Source: Myxococcales bacterium (GTDB taxonomy: Bacteria; Myxococcota_A; Polyangia; Polyangiales; Houyiibacteriaceae). From it: 61,054 nt of DNA. The stretch covers positions 1 through 61,054 of the forward strand of contig JAOTXX010000016.1 in the NCBI GenBank assembly GCA_029862185.1. Reading direction: 5' to 3'. Position numbers and translations under genes: made by a program. Each line of letters opens with the position of its first letter. Position 1 is the stretch's first letter. The notes under the pieces were generated by a model that was not told the DNA's origin, did not search any database, and was given only the letters and a program-made list of their open reading frames with translations. This document shows positions 26,699 through 35,040 of this stretch, piece after piece.

Positions 26699-28846
26699 AT
26701 GAGCGCTTCAAAAGAGCCGAGAGCCCGGTGGACCCGGGACGAACACGGAATCCCGCAGATCGTGTCAGACGACATCAGCGGGCTGCACTGGGGCATGGGT
26801 TACTGCCACGCGATGGATCGCGGCTTGCAAATGCTGATCATGCGGATCCTCGGCCAAGGCCGGGCAGCGGAGCTGCTCGATGGCAGCGACGAAATGGTGG
26901 AGGTCGACCGGTTTTTTCGGCGCATGAACTGGACTGGCGGGACCGCCAAGGCAGCAAACACGCTTAGCCCGCAGGCCCGTGCCGCATGCGAGGCCTATCG
27001 TGACGGCGTCAACGCGCGGTTTTCCGAGTCGGTGCCTTGGGAGCTCAAGCTCGTGAGGATCCGGCCCGAGCCATGGACCATCGAAGACAGCCTGTTGCTC
27101 GCTCGTATGGCCGGATTTCTCACTCTGGCTCAGTCACAGGGAGAGGTCGAGCGGCTCTTCGTCGAGATGGTTCAAGCCGGCATCGACGACGCGCGCCTCG
27201 AAGCATTGTTTCCAGGAAGCACGCAAGGGCTCGACCGTGCGATGCTATCTCAGGTCGAGCTCCGCGAACGAATTGTTCCGGAAGCTGTGAAGTGGGGAGT
27301 CGCCGCGCCGCGGATGATGGCCTCGAACAACTGGTGCGTGTCGGGCGCACGAACGGCATCCGGGGCGGCGATGCTCGGCAACGACCCACACCTCGAAACG
27401 AACCGGCTTCCGAATGTATGGGTCGAGCAAAGCTTCCGTTGGCCCGAGGGCTACGCGCTTCTCATGACCATGCCCGGTTTGCCAGCACCGCTGGTCGGGC
27501 GTAACGAGCACCTGTCCTGGGGCGCGACGTACACCTTCATGGATTCGATCGATTCCTGGGTTGAAGAGTGCCGCGATGGAAAGTTTCGCCGTGCCGACGC
27601 CTGGGTCGACTTCGATCGACGTGTCGAGACGATCAAGCGAAAGAACGGCGAAGCCATCGTCGAGACCTTTTGGGAAAACCAGCACGGCGTCCTCGATGGG
27701 GACGCGATGGCGGCAGGGCACCGGCTGGCCACACGGTGGACCGGTGCCGATGGCGGGTCGCAGTCGATCAACGCCCTGATCCCGATCTGGACCGCTCGCA
27801 CCGTGACCGAAGGGATGGCGGCTTTCGCGGACGTGGAGTCGTCCTTCAACTGGGTGTTCGCGGACAGCGCGGGTGACATCGGCTATCAGATGTCCGGCTT
27901 GATGCCGAAGCGTCCCGACGATTGGTCGGGTTTCGCGCCCCGGCCCGGCTGGGACGAGCGATTCGACTGGAAAGGGTTCGTGCCTGCCGACGAGCTTCCG
28001 CGCGTCCACAACCCGCAAGACGGTATGATCGTGACTGCCAACCAGGACCTGAATCACCTCGGTCGGGCCAATCCGATCAACGCACCCATGGGCGACTACC
28101 GCGCGCGCCGAATCACCGAGCGCTTGCAGACGCGCGACGATCACGACGTGGACTCTTTTCGCGCCATTCAAATGGACACGTACTCGATCCAAGCGGCCGA
28201 GTTCATCGAGATCCTAAAGCCGTTTCTCGGAACGGGTCCCGTCGCCGACGCCCTTCGCAACTGGGACTGCCGGTATGCGCTCGACTCGACTGGGACGACC
28301 GCGTTCGAGCTCTTCTACGGGGAGCTGCTCGTAGAGATGTTCGGTCCGGCATCCGGTGCGCAGGTCATCGAGCACCTCCGAGACGCCACGGGCACATTCA
28401 TCGACTTCTATCAGAACTTCGACCGCATCCTCGTGGCTGAATCGTCCCCCTGGCTCGGCTCACGAACGCGCGAGGAGGTCTGGCGGGCGGCGCTGGCTAG
28501 AGTGCCCGACGAGCGGCCCGAGCCCTGGGGCCGACGAAATCGACTCACCCTGAGCAACATGTTCTTTGGCGGCAAGCTCCCACGCTTCCTTGGTTTCGAT
28601 CGAGGGCCGATCCCGATCCCCGGCGGACGCGCAACGCCGCATCAGGGTCAGATTTACAGCTCCGCTGGCAGGCTCACTTCATTTACGCCATCGCTTCGTT
28701 TCGTTGCCGACATGAGCGCGCCGGTCCTGCACTCTGCGCTTTGCGGTGGCCCTTCGGACCGCCGATTTTCGAAGTGGTACACGAGCGGGGTCGATGGCTG
28801 GCGTGCCGGCAGGCTCAAGGTGCGAAAGCCGTCAAACCAGGGCTGA
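26699..28846 (+). CDS. Penicillin acylase (S45) family protein
   Basis: A 715-residue N-terminal-nucleophile hydrolase of peptidase family S45 (penicillin G acylase, acyl-homoserine lactone acylase group). A pro-protein is normally cut just before the nucleophile; here Ser209 in MASNNWCVSG is the likely beta-chain N-terminus, preceded by an alpha chain and spacer. Other marks are GNDPHLE and IVTANQDLN. Unlike most relatives, no signal peptide is seen at the start (MSASKEPRARW), which suggests cytoplasmic processing. It follows gloB after 2 bp. Substrates of this family include beta-lactams and acylated amines or lactones; none can be assigned. Confidence 0.88.
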   Translation: MSASKEPRARWTRDEHGIPQIVSDDISGLHWGMGYCHAMDRGLQMLIMRILGQGRAAELLDGSDEMVEVDRFFRRMNWTGGTAKAANTLSPQARAACEAYRDGVNARFSESVPWELKLVRIRPEPWTIEDSLLLARMAGFLTLAQSQGEVERLFVEMVQAGIDDARLEALFPGSTQGLDRAMLSQVELRERIVPEAVKWGVAAPRMMASNNWCVSGARTASGAAMLGNDPHLETNRLPNVWVEQSFRWPEGYALLMTMPGLPAPLVGRNEHLSWGATYTFMDSIDSWVEECRDGKFRRADAWVDFDRRVETIKRKNGEAIVETFWENQHGVLDGDAMAAGHRLATRWTGADGGSQSINALIPIWTARTVTEGMAAFADVESSFNWVFADSAGDIGYQMSGLMPKRPDDWSGFAPRPGWDERFDWKGFVPADELPRVHNPQDGMIVTANQDLNHLGRANPINAPMGDYRARRITERLQTRDDHDVDSFRAIQMDTYSIQAAEFIEILKPFLGTGPVADALRNWDCRYALDSTGTTAFELFYGELLVEMFGPASGAQVIEHLRDATGTFIDFYQNFDRILVAESSPWLGSRTREEVWRAALARVPDERPEPWGRRNRLTLSNMFFGGKLPRFLGFDRGPIPIPGGRATPHQGQIYSSAGRLTSFTPSLRFVADMSAPVLHSALCGGPSDRRFSKWYTSGVDGWRAGRLKVRKPSNQG

Positions 28847-28854
28847 GCGCGCGC

Positions 28855-29670
28855 CTAGCCGCCACGCATCTTTTCAATCGACCGCTTCATGATCGAGAGT
28901 GTCCAGCGTCTGGGCAGAACTTTCGAGAGCAAGCCGGCAGACACACGGTCGCCCAGTGCGGGGATCAGAGTCGGTTGCTTCCCGAGTGCGCGGAGCGCGC
29001 CAAGTGCCACGGGCGCTGGCCCGTTGATCGGAATGTAGAAGGGAAGATCCTTGCCGAGGTTCTGGTCTTGGACGGGCTGGGTATCTGTCATGCCGGGGCA
29101 AACAGCGAGAGCATCGACGCCGCTACCTCGAAGCTCCGACCAAAGGCCGCACGCGAGGTTCAAGCCATAGCCCTTGGTGGCCGCGTAATGGCAGAAGTAG
29201 GGCGAGCCCGAGAGTCCGGACGCCGATGAGACGATGACGATCCCGCCGCGACCTCGGGCCGCCATGGCCTTGCCCACGATGTACGTCAGAACCAGCGTCG
29301 CGCGACAGTTCACATCGAGGGTCCTCAAATGCGCGTCCAGTGAAATTTGGAAAAACGGATCGAGTAGGGAGATGCCTGCGTTGTTCACCAGAAGCCCAAT
29401 CTCAAAGCCGTTGACCCATTCCTGCGCTTTGTGCTCGAGGCCAGGGTCCGCGAGGTCACAGATAAGCGAGCGCGCATCGATTCGGTGTGCCGAGCTCAGC
29501 TCTTCGGCGAGCGCGATCGTTTCTTCGCCATCGCAATCGACGAGCAGAAGGTCGAAGCCGTCCGCCGCCAGATGGCTCGCAAACGCGCGTCCGATCCCTC
29601 GCGCTGCTCCGGTGACGAGCGCGTAGCCTCCATAGCGGGCGTGGAGCCCGAGATTCTCAGAGTCGGTCAA
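28855..29670 (-). CDS. Short-chain dehydrogenase/reductase (SDR)
   Basis: A 271-residue classical SDR oxidoreductase. The dinucleotide motif is TGAARGIGRAFA (about 20-31), NNAG is at LLVNNAGIS, and the catalytic Ser and Tyr-Lys are in IVSSASG and YAATKGYG. Following residue about 190 the substrate region is not informative. It is the last gene of a minus-strand row: exonuclease, CPBP protease, SDR, with a 10-bp gap before it. Confidence 0.9.
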   Translation of the reverse strand: MTDSENLGLHARYGGYALVTGAARGIGRAFASHLAADGFDLLLVDCDGEETIALAEELSSAHRIDARSLICDLADPGLEHKAQEWVNGFEIGLLVNNAGISLLDPFFQISLDAHLRTLDVNCRATLVLTYIVGKAMAARGRGGIVIVSSASGLSGSPYFCHYAATKGYGLNLACGLWSELRGSGVDALAVCPGMTDTQPVQDQNLGKDLPFYIPINGPAPVALGALRALGKQPTLIPALGDRVSAGLLSKVLPRRWTLSIMKRSIEKMRGG

Positions 29671-29680
29671 GTGGTTCTCC

Positions 29681-30595
29681 TCAGCTCGTCATCAGTCGAC
29701 CGTCCGCACGGCTCCGATCATGAATCCAGAAGGCGACCCAGACGACGAGAAGCCCCAGGATGCCGCCGAGTCCGTAGAACGGTGCAAGCCAGGTCGGCGC
29801 ACCAAAGGTGAGATCGTGCGCGGCGGCGGTCAGGGCCAGCATCGTCCCTCGGGCGACCGCGACGGCGATCACCGAATCGCTCCGAACGCGCAGGTAGACC
29901 AGTACCCACGACGCGACGATACACCAGGGGAGGGCGAGCAAGACGCTTTCGATGCCCGGCGCGCCGTAGAGGTTTCCGATTGCCACCGATGGGGCCAGCC
30001 ACAGCCACCACAGCAAACCGATCTTGGTCGAGCGGCTCCAAAAGCCGCCGGGCACCTCGCGGAAGTAGTAGCCTCGAAATGCAATCTCCTCGCAGAGGCC
30101 GGGGATCAGATTGAACGTCAAGCCCGCGGGCATCCCCATTGCGATCAGCGTCAGGGGATGAGGCGGCGGGCTCTCTAACAGGTACTCTTCGAACTGCGCG
30201 ATTTGGTCGGGCGGCACGGCCGAACGTTTGTTCTCGATCAGCTGTTCGACGGTCAGCACTGGATCGAACCCTGAAGCCCAGGTGACGAGCATGCCGACGA
30301 AGAGAATCGCCACTGGGAGCAGCCAGGCAATCCCCCACCATCGATTGACCGAGAATTGAATCCCGAGTGGCTTTAGGATGGGCTGCTTCAACCAGGGTCC
30401 CTGAACGAGCAGAATCGTGACGAGTGCGGGCACCGTGTACCAAAACGAGACGGCGCGTCCGGCGGCTCCCGACCATTCGATCCCGTTGAGCCACATGCCG
30501 ATGACCGGTGTCCAACTGCCGATCGCCATCAGGGCGAAGGGAACCCAAATCAAGCGTGACTTGGTGATTTTCGGGCTCAACGAAAGCGTTTCCAC
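29681..30595 (-). CDS. CPBP-family intramembrane metalloprotease
   Basis: A 304-residue membrane protein with about eight hydrophobic segments. The signature CEEIAFRGYYF (EExxxRG) of the CPBP/Abi (Rce1-like) family is present near residue 165, with a later conserved His-type motif less clear by eye. Relatives process prenylated proteins or give self-immunity to bacteriocins, but most bacterial members are uncharacterised. Its start overlaps the 3' end of the exonuclease gene by 19 bp. Confidence 0.87.
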   Translation of the reverse strand: METLSLSPKITKSRLIWVPFALMAIGSWTPVIGMWLNGIEWSGAAGRAVSFWYTVPALVTILLVQGPWLKQPILKPLGIQFSVNRWWGIAWLLPVAILFVGMLVTWASGFDPVLTVEQLIENKRSAVPPDQIAQFEEYLLESPPPHPLTLIAMGMPAGLTFNLIPGLCEEIAFRGYYFREVPGGFWSRSTKIGLLWWLWLAPSVAIGNLYGAPGIESVLLALPWCIVASWVLVYLRVRSDSVIAVAVARGTMLALTAAAHDLTFGAPTWLAPFYGLGGILGLLVVWVAFWIHDRSRADGRLMTS

Positions 30596-31335
30596 GCTGC
30601 GAGCTCGGCGTCTTGAAATGCTGCGTAGCGTTTCTGGAGACGCACGAGCTCTCCGTAGACTCGCGGCAGCTGCGGCGCCAAGGCGAGCAGCACCCTTCCG
30701 GTCGCCTCTGCATCACCCGCTGCGCGGTGCGCTTGCTCGAGCGGGATGCTCAAGTGCTTTGCCACATCGCCGAGCCGGCGGCTCTTGAGCTCTTTGAGAA
30801 TCTCTCGCGCCCAGACCAGCGGGTCCAGCCAGACCACGTCCTCGCGCGCCGCAGGAGGCATGTCGCCGGGCGTCATTCCCTTTGGTGCAACGCGCGCGAT
30901 CTCTGCCAGCAGGAACCCGCGATCAAACGACGCGTTGTAAGCAACCGGAAGCTTACCCTGCAGAAGCTCCAGAAGCCTTGGCATCACCGTGGCGAAGTCG
31001 GGCGCGCCCTGGAGCTCTTCGTCCGTGATGCCATGCACCGCCCGGGACTCTTCGGGCACCGGGATCCCGGGGTTGACCAACCAGCTCTCCTTCTTGCTGA
31101 CTTGGCCTTTCTCGAACGTGACCAGCCCAATCTCGATGACCCGGTCGGTCTCCGAGTCTCGACCGGTCGTCTCGAAGTCGATGACTGTAATCGGAATGTC
31201 CGCCCAGGAGGCACCTGGCTCGAACTCTTTGCACAGGCCCTCGACGTTTTGGATCGCGTCCGCGATCAGGTCGGCAATGCCTGGGTAGTGGCGTCCCGTT
31301 GGAAAGCAGCCGCATACATCGGTTCGTCCCCGCAC
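30577..31335 (-). CDS. DnaQ-like 3'-5' exonuclease (DEDDh)
   Basis: A 252-residue exonuclease of the DnaQ superfamily. Exo I is ITVIDFETTGRDSE, Exo II is in AYNASFDRGFL, and Exo III is HRAAGDAEATGRVL, giving the DEDDh set. The GTG at 31335 was chosen; a GTG at 31350 is also possible, and longer starts would run into the divergent gluQ gene. There is an extra N-terminal stretch of about 45 residues before Exo I. The role (proofreading subunit, RNase T- or oligoribonuclease-like) is not resolved by eye. Confidence 0.87.
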   Translation of the reverse strand: MRGRTDVCGCFPTGRHYPGIADLIADAIQNVEGLCKEFEPGASWADIPITVIDFETTGRDSETDRVIEIGLVTFEKGQVSKKESWLVNPGIPVPEESRAVHGITDEELQGAPDFATVMPRLLELLQGKLPVAYNASFDRGFLLAEIARVAPKGMTPGDMPPAAREDVVWLDPLVWAREILKELKSRRLGDVAKHLSIPLEQAHRAAGDAEATGRVLLALAPQLPRVYGELVRLQKRYAAFQDAELAAWKRFR

Positions 31336-31388
31336 CGCCGGAAGATGCACCGCATAGCCGCCTCGGCGCAAGTCGTATAAAGCATGGT

Positions 31389-32288
31389 GTGGCTTCGACC
31401 TATCGGACGCGCTTTGCGCCCTCGCCAACCGGCCAGATGCACCCGGGTCACGCGCGCACCGCCTTGGTGACCTGGCTCCAGGCGCGAAAGCAGGGCGGCA
31501 AAATCGTGATGCGGATCGAAGACATCGATCGCCCGAGGGTGGTCGCGGGTGCGGCGGATGAAATCTGCCGTGACCACGAGTGGCTCGGACTGGACTGGGA
31601 CGAGGGGCCGCATTTCCAGTCCTGCCATGATGAATCCTATGAGCGGGCGCTCGCCGCGCTACAGGCCGCGGGCCTGGTTTACCCTTGCACCTGTTCGCGC
31701 AAAGAGATCGCACGGGTTGCCAGCGCGCCCCACGGGGATGAAGGCCTTCGCTACCCTGGGACCTGTCGCAACGGCGTCACGAATCCAGATCGGGCGCCCG
31801 CGCTTCGGTTTCGTTTCGACGATCCGTCGCCGGGCTTCGAAGACGCCTTGTGCGGGTCGTTTCCCGGAGGCCAGTCGGGGGGCGACTTCGTCCTGCGGCG
31901 CGCCGATGGGATCTGGGCCTATCAGCTCGCCGTCGTGGTCGACGATGCGGAGGCGGGGATCAGCGAAGTGATCCGCGGGGAAGATTTGCTCTCGTCGACA
32001 CCCCGCCAGATCGCGCTCTATCGAGCGCTCGGCCATCCGGTGCCCCGGTTTGCGCACGTCGGCTTGGTCCTCGACGCGGAGGGGAACCGTCTCGCATCCC
32101 GGCACGCCGCCGTCTCGATTTCATCGCTTCGAAACGCGGGTCGCGCGGCTGAACAGGTCATCGGTCAGCTTGCTTGCTCGCTCGGGCTGAGCGAGACAAC
32201 GGCGCCGATTTCGACCGAAGAGCTGATTTCCAGCTTCGCGCTCGAGAAGATCTCCCGCTCATCGTTCACCTGGGATGCCAAGGGTTGA
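31389..32288 (+). CDS. gluQ: Glutamyl-Q tRNA(Asp) synthetase
   Basis: A 299-residue paralog of the glutamyl-tRNA synthetase catalytic domain that glutamylates queuosine of tRNA-Asp. The class I HIGH site is HPGH in RFAPSPTGQMHPGH, and the zinc-binding CTC with the later RYPGTC is normal. The KMSKS-like loop is degenerate: it reads NRLASRHAAVS with no lysine at the second position. The GTG at 31389 gives the standard N-terminus. It is divergent from the exonuclease and 55 bp ahead of the LuxR-type gene. Confidence 0.88.
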   Translation: MASTYRTRFAPSPTGQMHPGHARTALVTWLQARKQGGKIVMRIEDIDRPRVVAGAADEICRDHEWLGLDWDEGPHFQSCHDESYERALAALQAAGLVYPCTCSRKEIARVASAPHGDEGLRYPGTCRNGVTNPDRAPALRFRFDDPSPGFEDALCGSFPGGQSGGDFVLRRADGIWAYQLAVVVDDAEAGISEVIRGEDLLSSTPRQIALYRALGHPVPRFAHVGLVLDAEGNRLASRHAAVSISSLRNAGRAAEQVIGQLACSLGLSETTAPISTEELISSFALEKISRSSFTWDAKG

Positions 32289-32331
32289 CAATAATGGAAT
32301 CTTCGACCCTGATTGGTAGGAATCACCAATC
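32285..32331 (+). promoter_or_regulatory. Candidate operator and promoter before the LuxR-type gene
   Basis: A TTGACA (32285-32290) lies 53 bp before the regulator start. At 32311-32331 a perfect inverted repeat, GATTGGT and ACCAATC separated by 7 bp, ends 12 bp before the GTG at 32344. A 21-bp dyad here suits a dimeric LuxR-type regulator and would overlap the promoter or transcription start, suggesting autoregulation. No good -10 match is evident, so the promoter part is tentative. Confidence 0.5.
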
Positions 32332-32343
32332 GAGGACTGGGCT

Positions 32344-32958
32344 GTGACATCGAGCGACAGGCTGATGGAGATCATCGAGCGCCTAACGGAGCTCGACCCG
32401 GTGCGGACCTATCCCCAGCGCGGCGCTACGCTGATCGCAGGCCTGGTGGGAGCGCATTCGTTTCTGCTCGAGCGCCCTGACGCAGACCCCATCAGCAGCG
32501 AGGACACCCTGACCAGTACGGACCCGACGCTATCTTTGCCGCTGCGGCAGGGTCGAGCGTTCGTCGGAACGCTACATCTAGAAATCGTGGGCGACGGGCC
32601 CGATGGAAATCAGCTCGAGCTCCTCAAATGGGCTTCCCGCCTCTTTGCGCGAGGGATCGACTACGCGGAACGGCTGACGGGTGAAGGTAGTCGACGGCCG
32701 GGTGAGGCAGTCGAGCAAACCTTGCGGCGCGCTCCGCTCACCCCACGCGAGCGCGACGTCGTTTCGCTTCTGGTCGGCGGTGCGAGCACCCGCGAGATCG
32801 CCGCGGAGACCGGGCTCACCGTGTCGACCGTCAACACCTACCTCAAACGCATTTTCTCCAAGCTCGGTGTGCATTCGAGAGTCGAGCTGATTGCCCGCAT
32901 GGCCGGGACGGCTACCATCCCCCCGCGCCCCAACTACGACGCGCCGCACCCCGATTGA
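32344..32958 (+). CDS. LuxR-family transcriptional regulator
   Basis: A 204-residue regulator starting at GTG 32344. The C-terminal LuxR-type helix-turn-helix (about 128-190) reads LTPRERDVVSLLVGGASTREIA then VSTVNTYLKRIFSKLGVHSR. The N-terminal 110 residues look like a short GAF-type fold (SFLLERP, LSLPLRQGRAFVGTLHLE), not a phosphoacceptor receiver or an autoinducer domain with known residues. The last base of its stop is the first base of the moaC start (TGATG). It may control moaC and itself; the signal is unknown. Confidence 0.87.
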   Translation: MTSSDRLMEIIERLTELDPVRTYPQRGATLIAGLVGAHSFLLERPDADPISSEDTLTSTDPTLSLPLRQGRAFVGTLHLEIVGDGPDGNQLELLKWASRLFARGIDYAERLTGEGSRRPGEAVEQTLRRAPLTPRERDVVSLLVGGASTREIAAETGLTVSTVNTYLKRIFSKLGVHSRVELIARMAGTATIPPRPNYDAPHPD

Positions 32959-33446
32959 TGAGCAGAGAAGACGACCTCACACATTTGGATCGCGACGGTC
33001 AGGCCCGAATGGTCGACGTTGGCGACAAGAAGGAGAGTGTTCGCGAGGCGCGTGCTCGGGCGACGCTCCGCATGAAGCCGGAGACCCGACGCGTGCTCTT
33101 GTCGGGCGAGGTGCCGAAGGGCGACGCCCTGGCGACGGCGCGCATTGCCGGAATCCAAGCAGCCAAACGAACCTCCGAGCTCATTCCCCTTTGTCATCCA
33201 CTCGCGATTACCGGTTGCCATGTTGCCTTCGAGCCAGCCAGCGATGAGGAGCGCTTCGTGATCGAGGCGTCGGTTCGCTGCGCCGACCGGACTGGTGTCG
33301 AGATGGAAGCCCTCACGGCCGTTACGGTCGCAGCGCTCACGCTCTACGACATGCTCAAGGCGATCGATCGCGGCATGGCGATCGAAGAAGTCGTCCTCTT
33401 GGAAAAACATGGAGGTCGAAGCGGGCACTACCTACGCGAGCGTTAG
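32958..33446 (+). CDS. moaC: Cyclic pyranopterin monophosphate synthase
   Basis: A 162-residue enzyme of molybdopterin synthesis that, with MoaA, converts GTP to cyclic pyranopterin monophosphate. Conserved segments are ARMVDVGDKKES, KRTSELIPLCHPL and TGVEMEALTAV followed by DMLKAIDRGM. The ATG at 32958 overlaps the regulator stop by one base. Its own stop overlaps the flippase stop by 4 bp. No other moa/moe genes are nearby, which is unusual. Full length. Confidence 0.95.
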   Translation: MSREDDLTHLDRDGQARMVDVGDKKESVREARARATLRMKPETRRVLLSGEVPKGDALATARIAGIQAAKRTSELIPLCHPLAITGCHVAFEPASDEERFVIEASVRCADRTGVEMEALTAVTVAALTLYDMLKAIDRGMAIEEVVLLEKHGGRSGHYLRER

Positions 33447-34963
33447 TCTCGCCGAACGATGCGCCGAGTCGCGTGCCAGTCATCTCGCGTCAGCTCACCG
33501 GTGACGACGAGAACGGCGAGTGCGCTCAGAAATCCAACTGCGAGCGCGAGGAGGGCCATTAGGGCCGAGTCGTGGGGGAGGGCGGCCGCAGCCGCGTACC
33601 CAGCGACTGACGCGAATCCCGCTCGAGCCCAGGTGGAAACCGGAATGAAAACGCCGAACGAGCTATGGATTACCCAGCCCGACAACAGGAGGGCGACCAA
33701 CATACCAATTACGGTGCCGGTGGCCGCTGCTTGCAGCGTGTGATCGCCCAGGCCCGCCCGCATCAGCAGAACACGGTTTGCAACCACCACCACGAGCAGC
33801 GAAACGCCCGCGATCATGGCGGCCAGGGATGGCTTTCCCGCTCCGCTGATCGCCGTAGCTGCCACGGCAAAGAGGGCGAACGCGGCCACGCCGAAGACAA
33901 GAATCGACAGCGCCGGTGCCCCTGCCAGATACTCCGAGGGGTACGCTAGCCTCATCACGCCCTCGGCCGCGCCCGAAGTCGGCGCAGCCACCAGCAAGAG
34001 CAGCAGCAAGGAGAAGCGCATCGCGTGCTGAATCGTCGACCGGGCCGATTCTTGATTTCCAATGCTCGTCGCCCTGCTGATCATCGGGAATACGATGAAC
34101 GTAATCGAGATGATCAATTGGTAGGGAACGAACGCGAAGGTCTGAGCTGCGCGGTAGTAACCGACGTACTGATTGGCGAGGTCGACCGCGGCCTGGCTCG
34201 TCGCCGCGCTTGCGAAGGCGATCTCGGTCGCTGTTCGCTTGAGAACCTGCAGGTCGATCATCAGGATGCCGTTGAGGCAAATCTGGTAGGTCCAAATCGG
34301 CGCCATGAAGCCGATCCAGCGACGTCGCCGTATCTTGTCTCCGGGCATACCGGCCCTTCCAAGACCGATCCAAATCAAGCTGATCGTCACGATGGTGGCC
34401 GCGGCCGTCGCGAACCCGGCAACGGCCCCCATCGCTCCGAACCCCAGCGCCGCTCCGCCCAAAATGCCGACGGTACGGAGCGTCGAGAAGGTCACGTCCA
34501 GGCGAGCCTGTTTGGCAAACCAATGCCTGCCGTTGAGGCTGCCCACGACTGCGGCGTAGAGCGAATACGCAAACACCACCACCGATGCAATTCGCACCAG
34601 TCGGGTGAGTTGCCCGTCCAACAAGAGCCTCGCAATCGCTGGCGCCAATATGAAGAGGGCCAAGGCGAGGGTGCCTCCGACCAGGGCCTGAATCCGAAGC
34701 CCTTGTCGAAGCGTCACCTCCGCACGGCTTTCATCCTCACTCACGAATTTCGAAACCGATTGGATCGTCGCGACAATCAGAACGTTGGTGAGAATCGACA
34801 CACCGCTCATCGTCGCCGAGTAGAGCCCGAACTCCTTGGCCTCGCCGAAAATCCTAGGCAGCAGCAGCTGAACGGCATAACTGGTGACGATGAAGTAGCC
34901 CTTCGCGCCAGCAATCGACATCAGGCCGCGACCGGCTCGGCGCGCGTCTTCGGAGGAATGCAC
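33443..34963 (-). CDS. Oligosaccharide flippase / MATE-like lipid-linked sugar exporter
   Basis: A 506-residue integral membrane protein with about 12-14 hydrophobic segments of the MOP superfamily (Wzx/MurJ/MATE-like polysaccharide biosynthesis flippases). The N-terminus GYFIVTSYAVQLLLPRIFG is typical. No neighbouring glycosyltransferases are visible, so the polymer it serves is unknown. It is divergent from the potassium channel gene and its stop overlaps that of moaC. Confidence 0.87.
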   Translation of the reverse strand: MHSSEDARRAGRGLMSIAGAKGYFIVTSYAVQLLLPRIFGEAKEFGLYSATMSGVSILTNVLIVATIQSVSKFVSEDESRAEVTLRQGLRIQALVGGTLALALFILAPAIARLLLDGQLTRLVRIASVVVFAYSLYAAVVGSLNGRHWFAKQARLDVTFSTLRTVGILGGAALGFGAMGAVAGFATAAATIVTISLIWIGLGRAGMPGDKIRRRRWIGFMAPIWTYQICLNGILMIDLQVLKRTATEIAFASAATSQAAVDLANQYVGYYRAAQTFAFVPYQLIISITFIVFPMISRATSIGNQESARSTIQHAMRFSLLLLLLVAAPTSGAAEGVMRLAYPSEYLAGAPALSILVFGVAAFALFAVAATAISGAGKPSLAAMIAGVSLLVVVVANRVLLMRAGLGDHTLQAAATGTVIGMLVALLLSGWVIHSSFGVFIPVSTWARAGFASVAGYAAAAALPHDSALMALLALAVGFLSALAVLVVTGELTRDDWHATRRIVRRD

Positions 34964-35040
34964 CGCGGCCGGTTGTGCCGCTCTCAGTCGTGATGGTCAA
35001 GGGTTGACTTGGATCGGCGCATCAAGCCAACTACGGCCCA

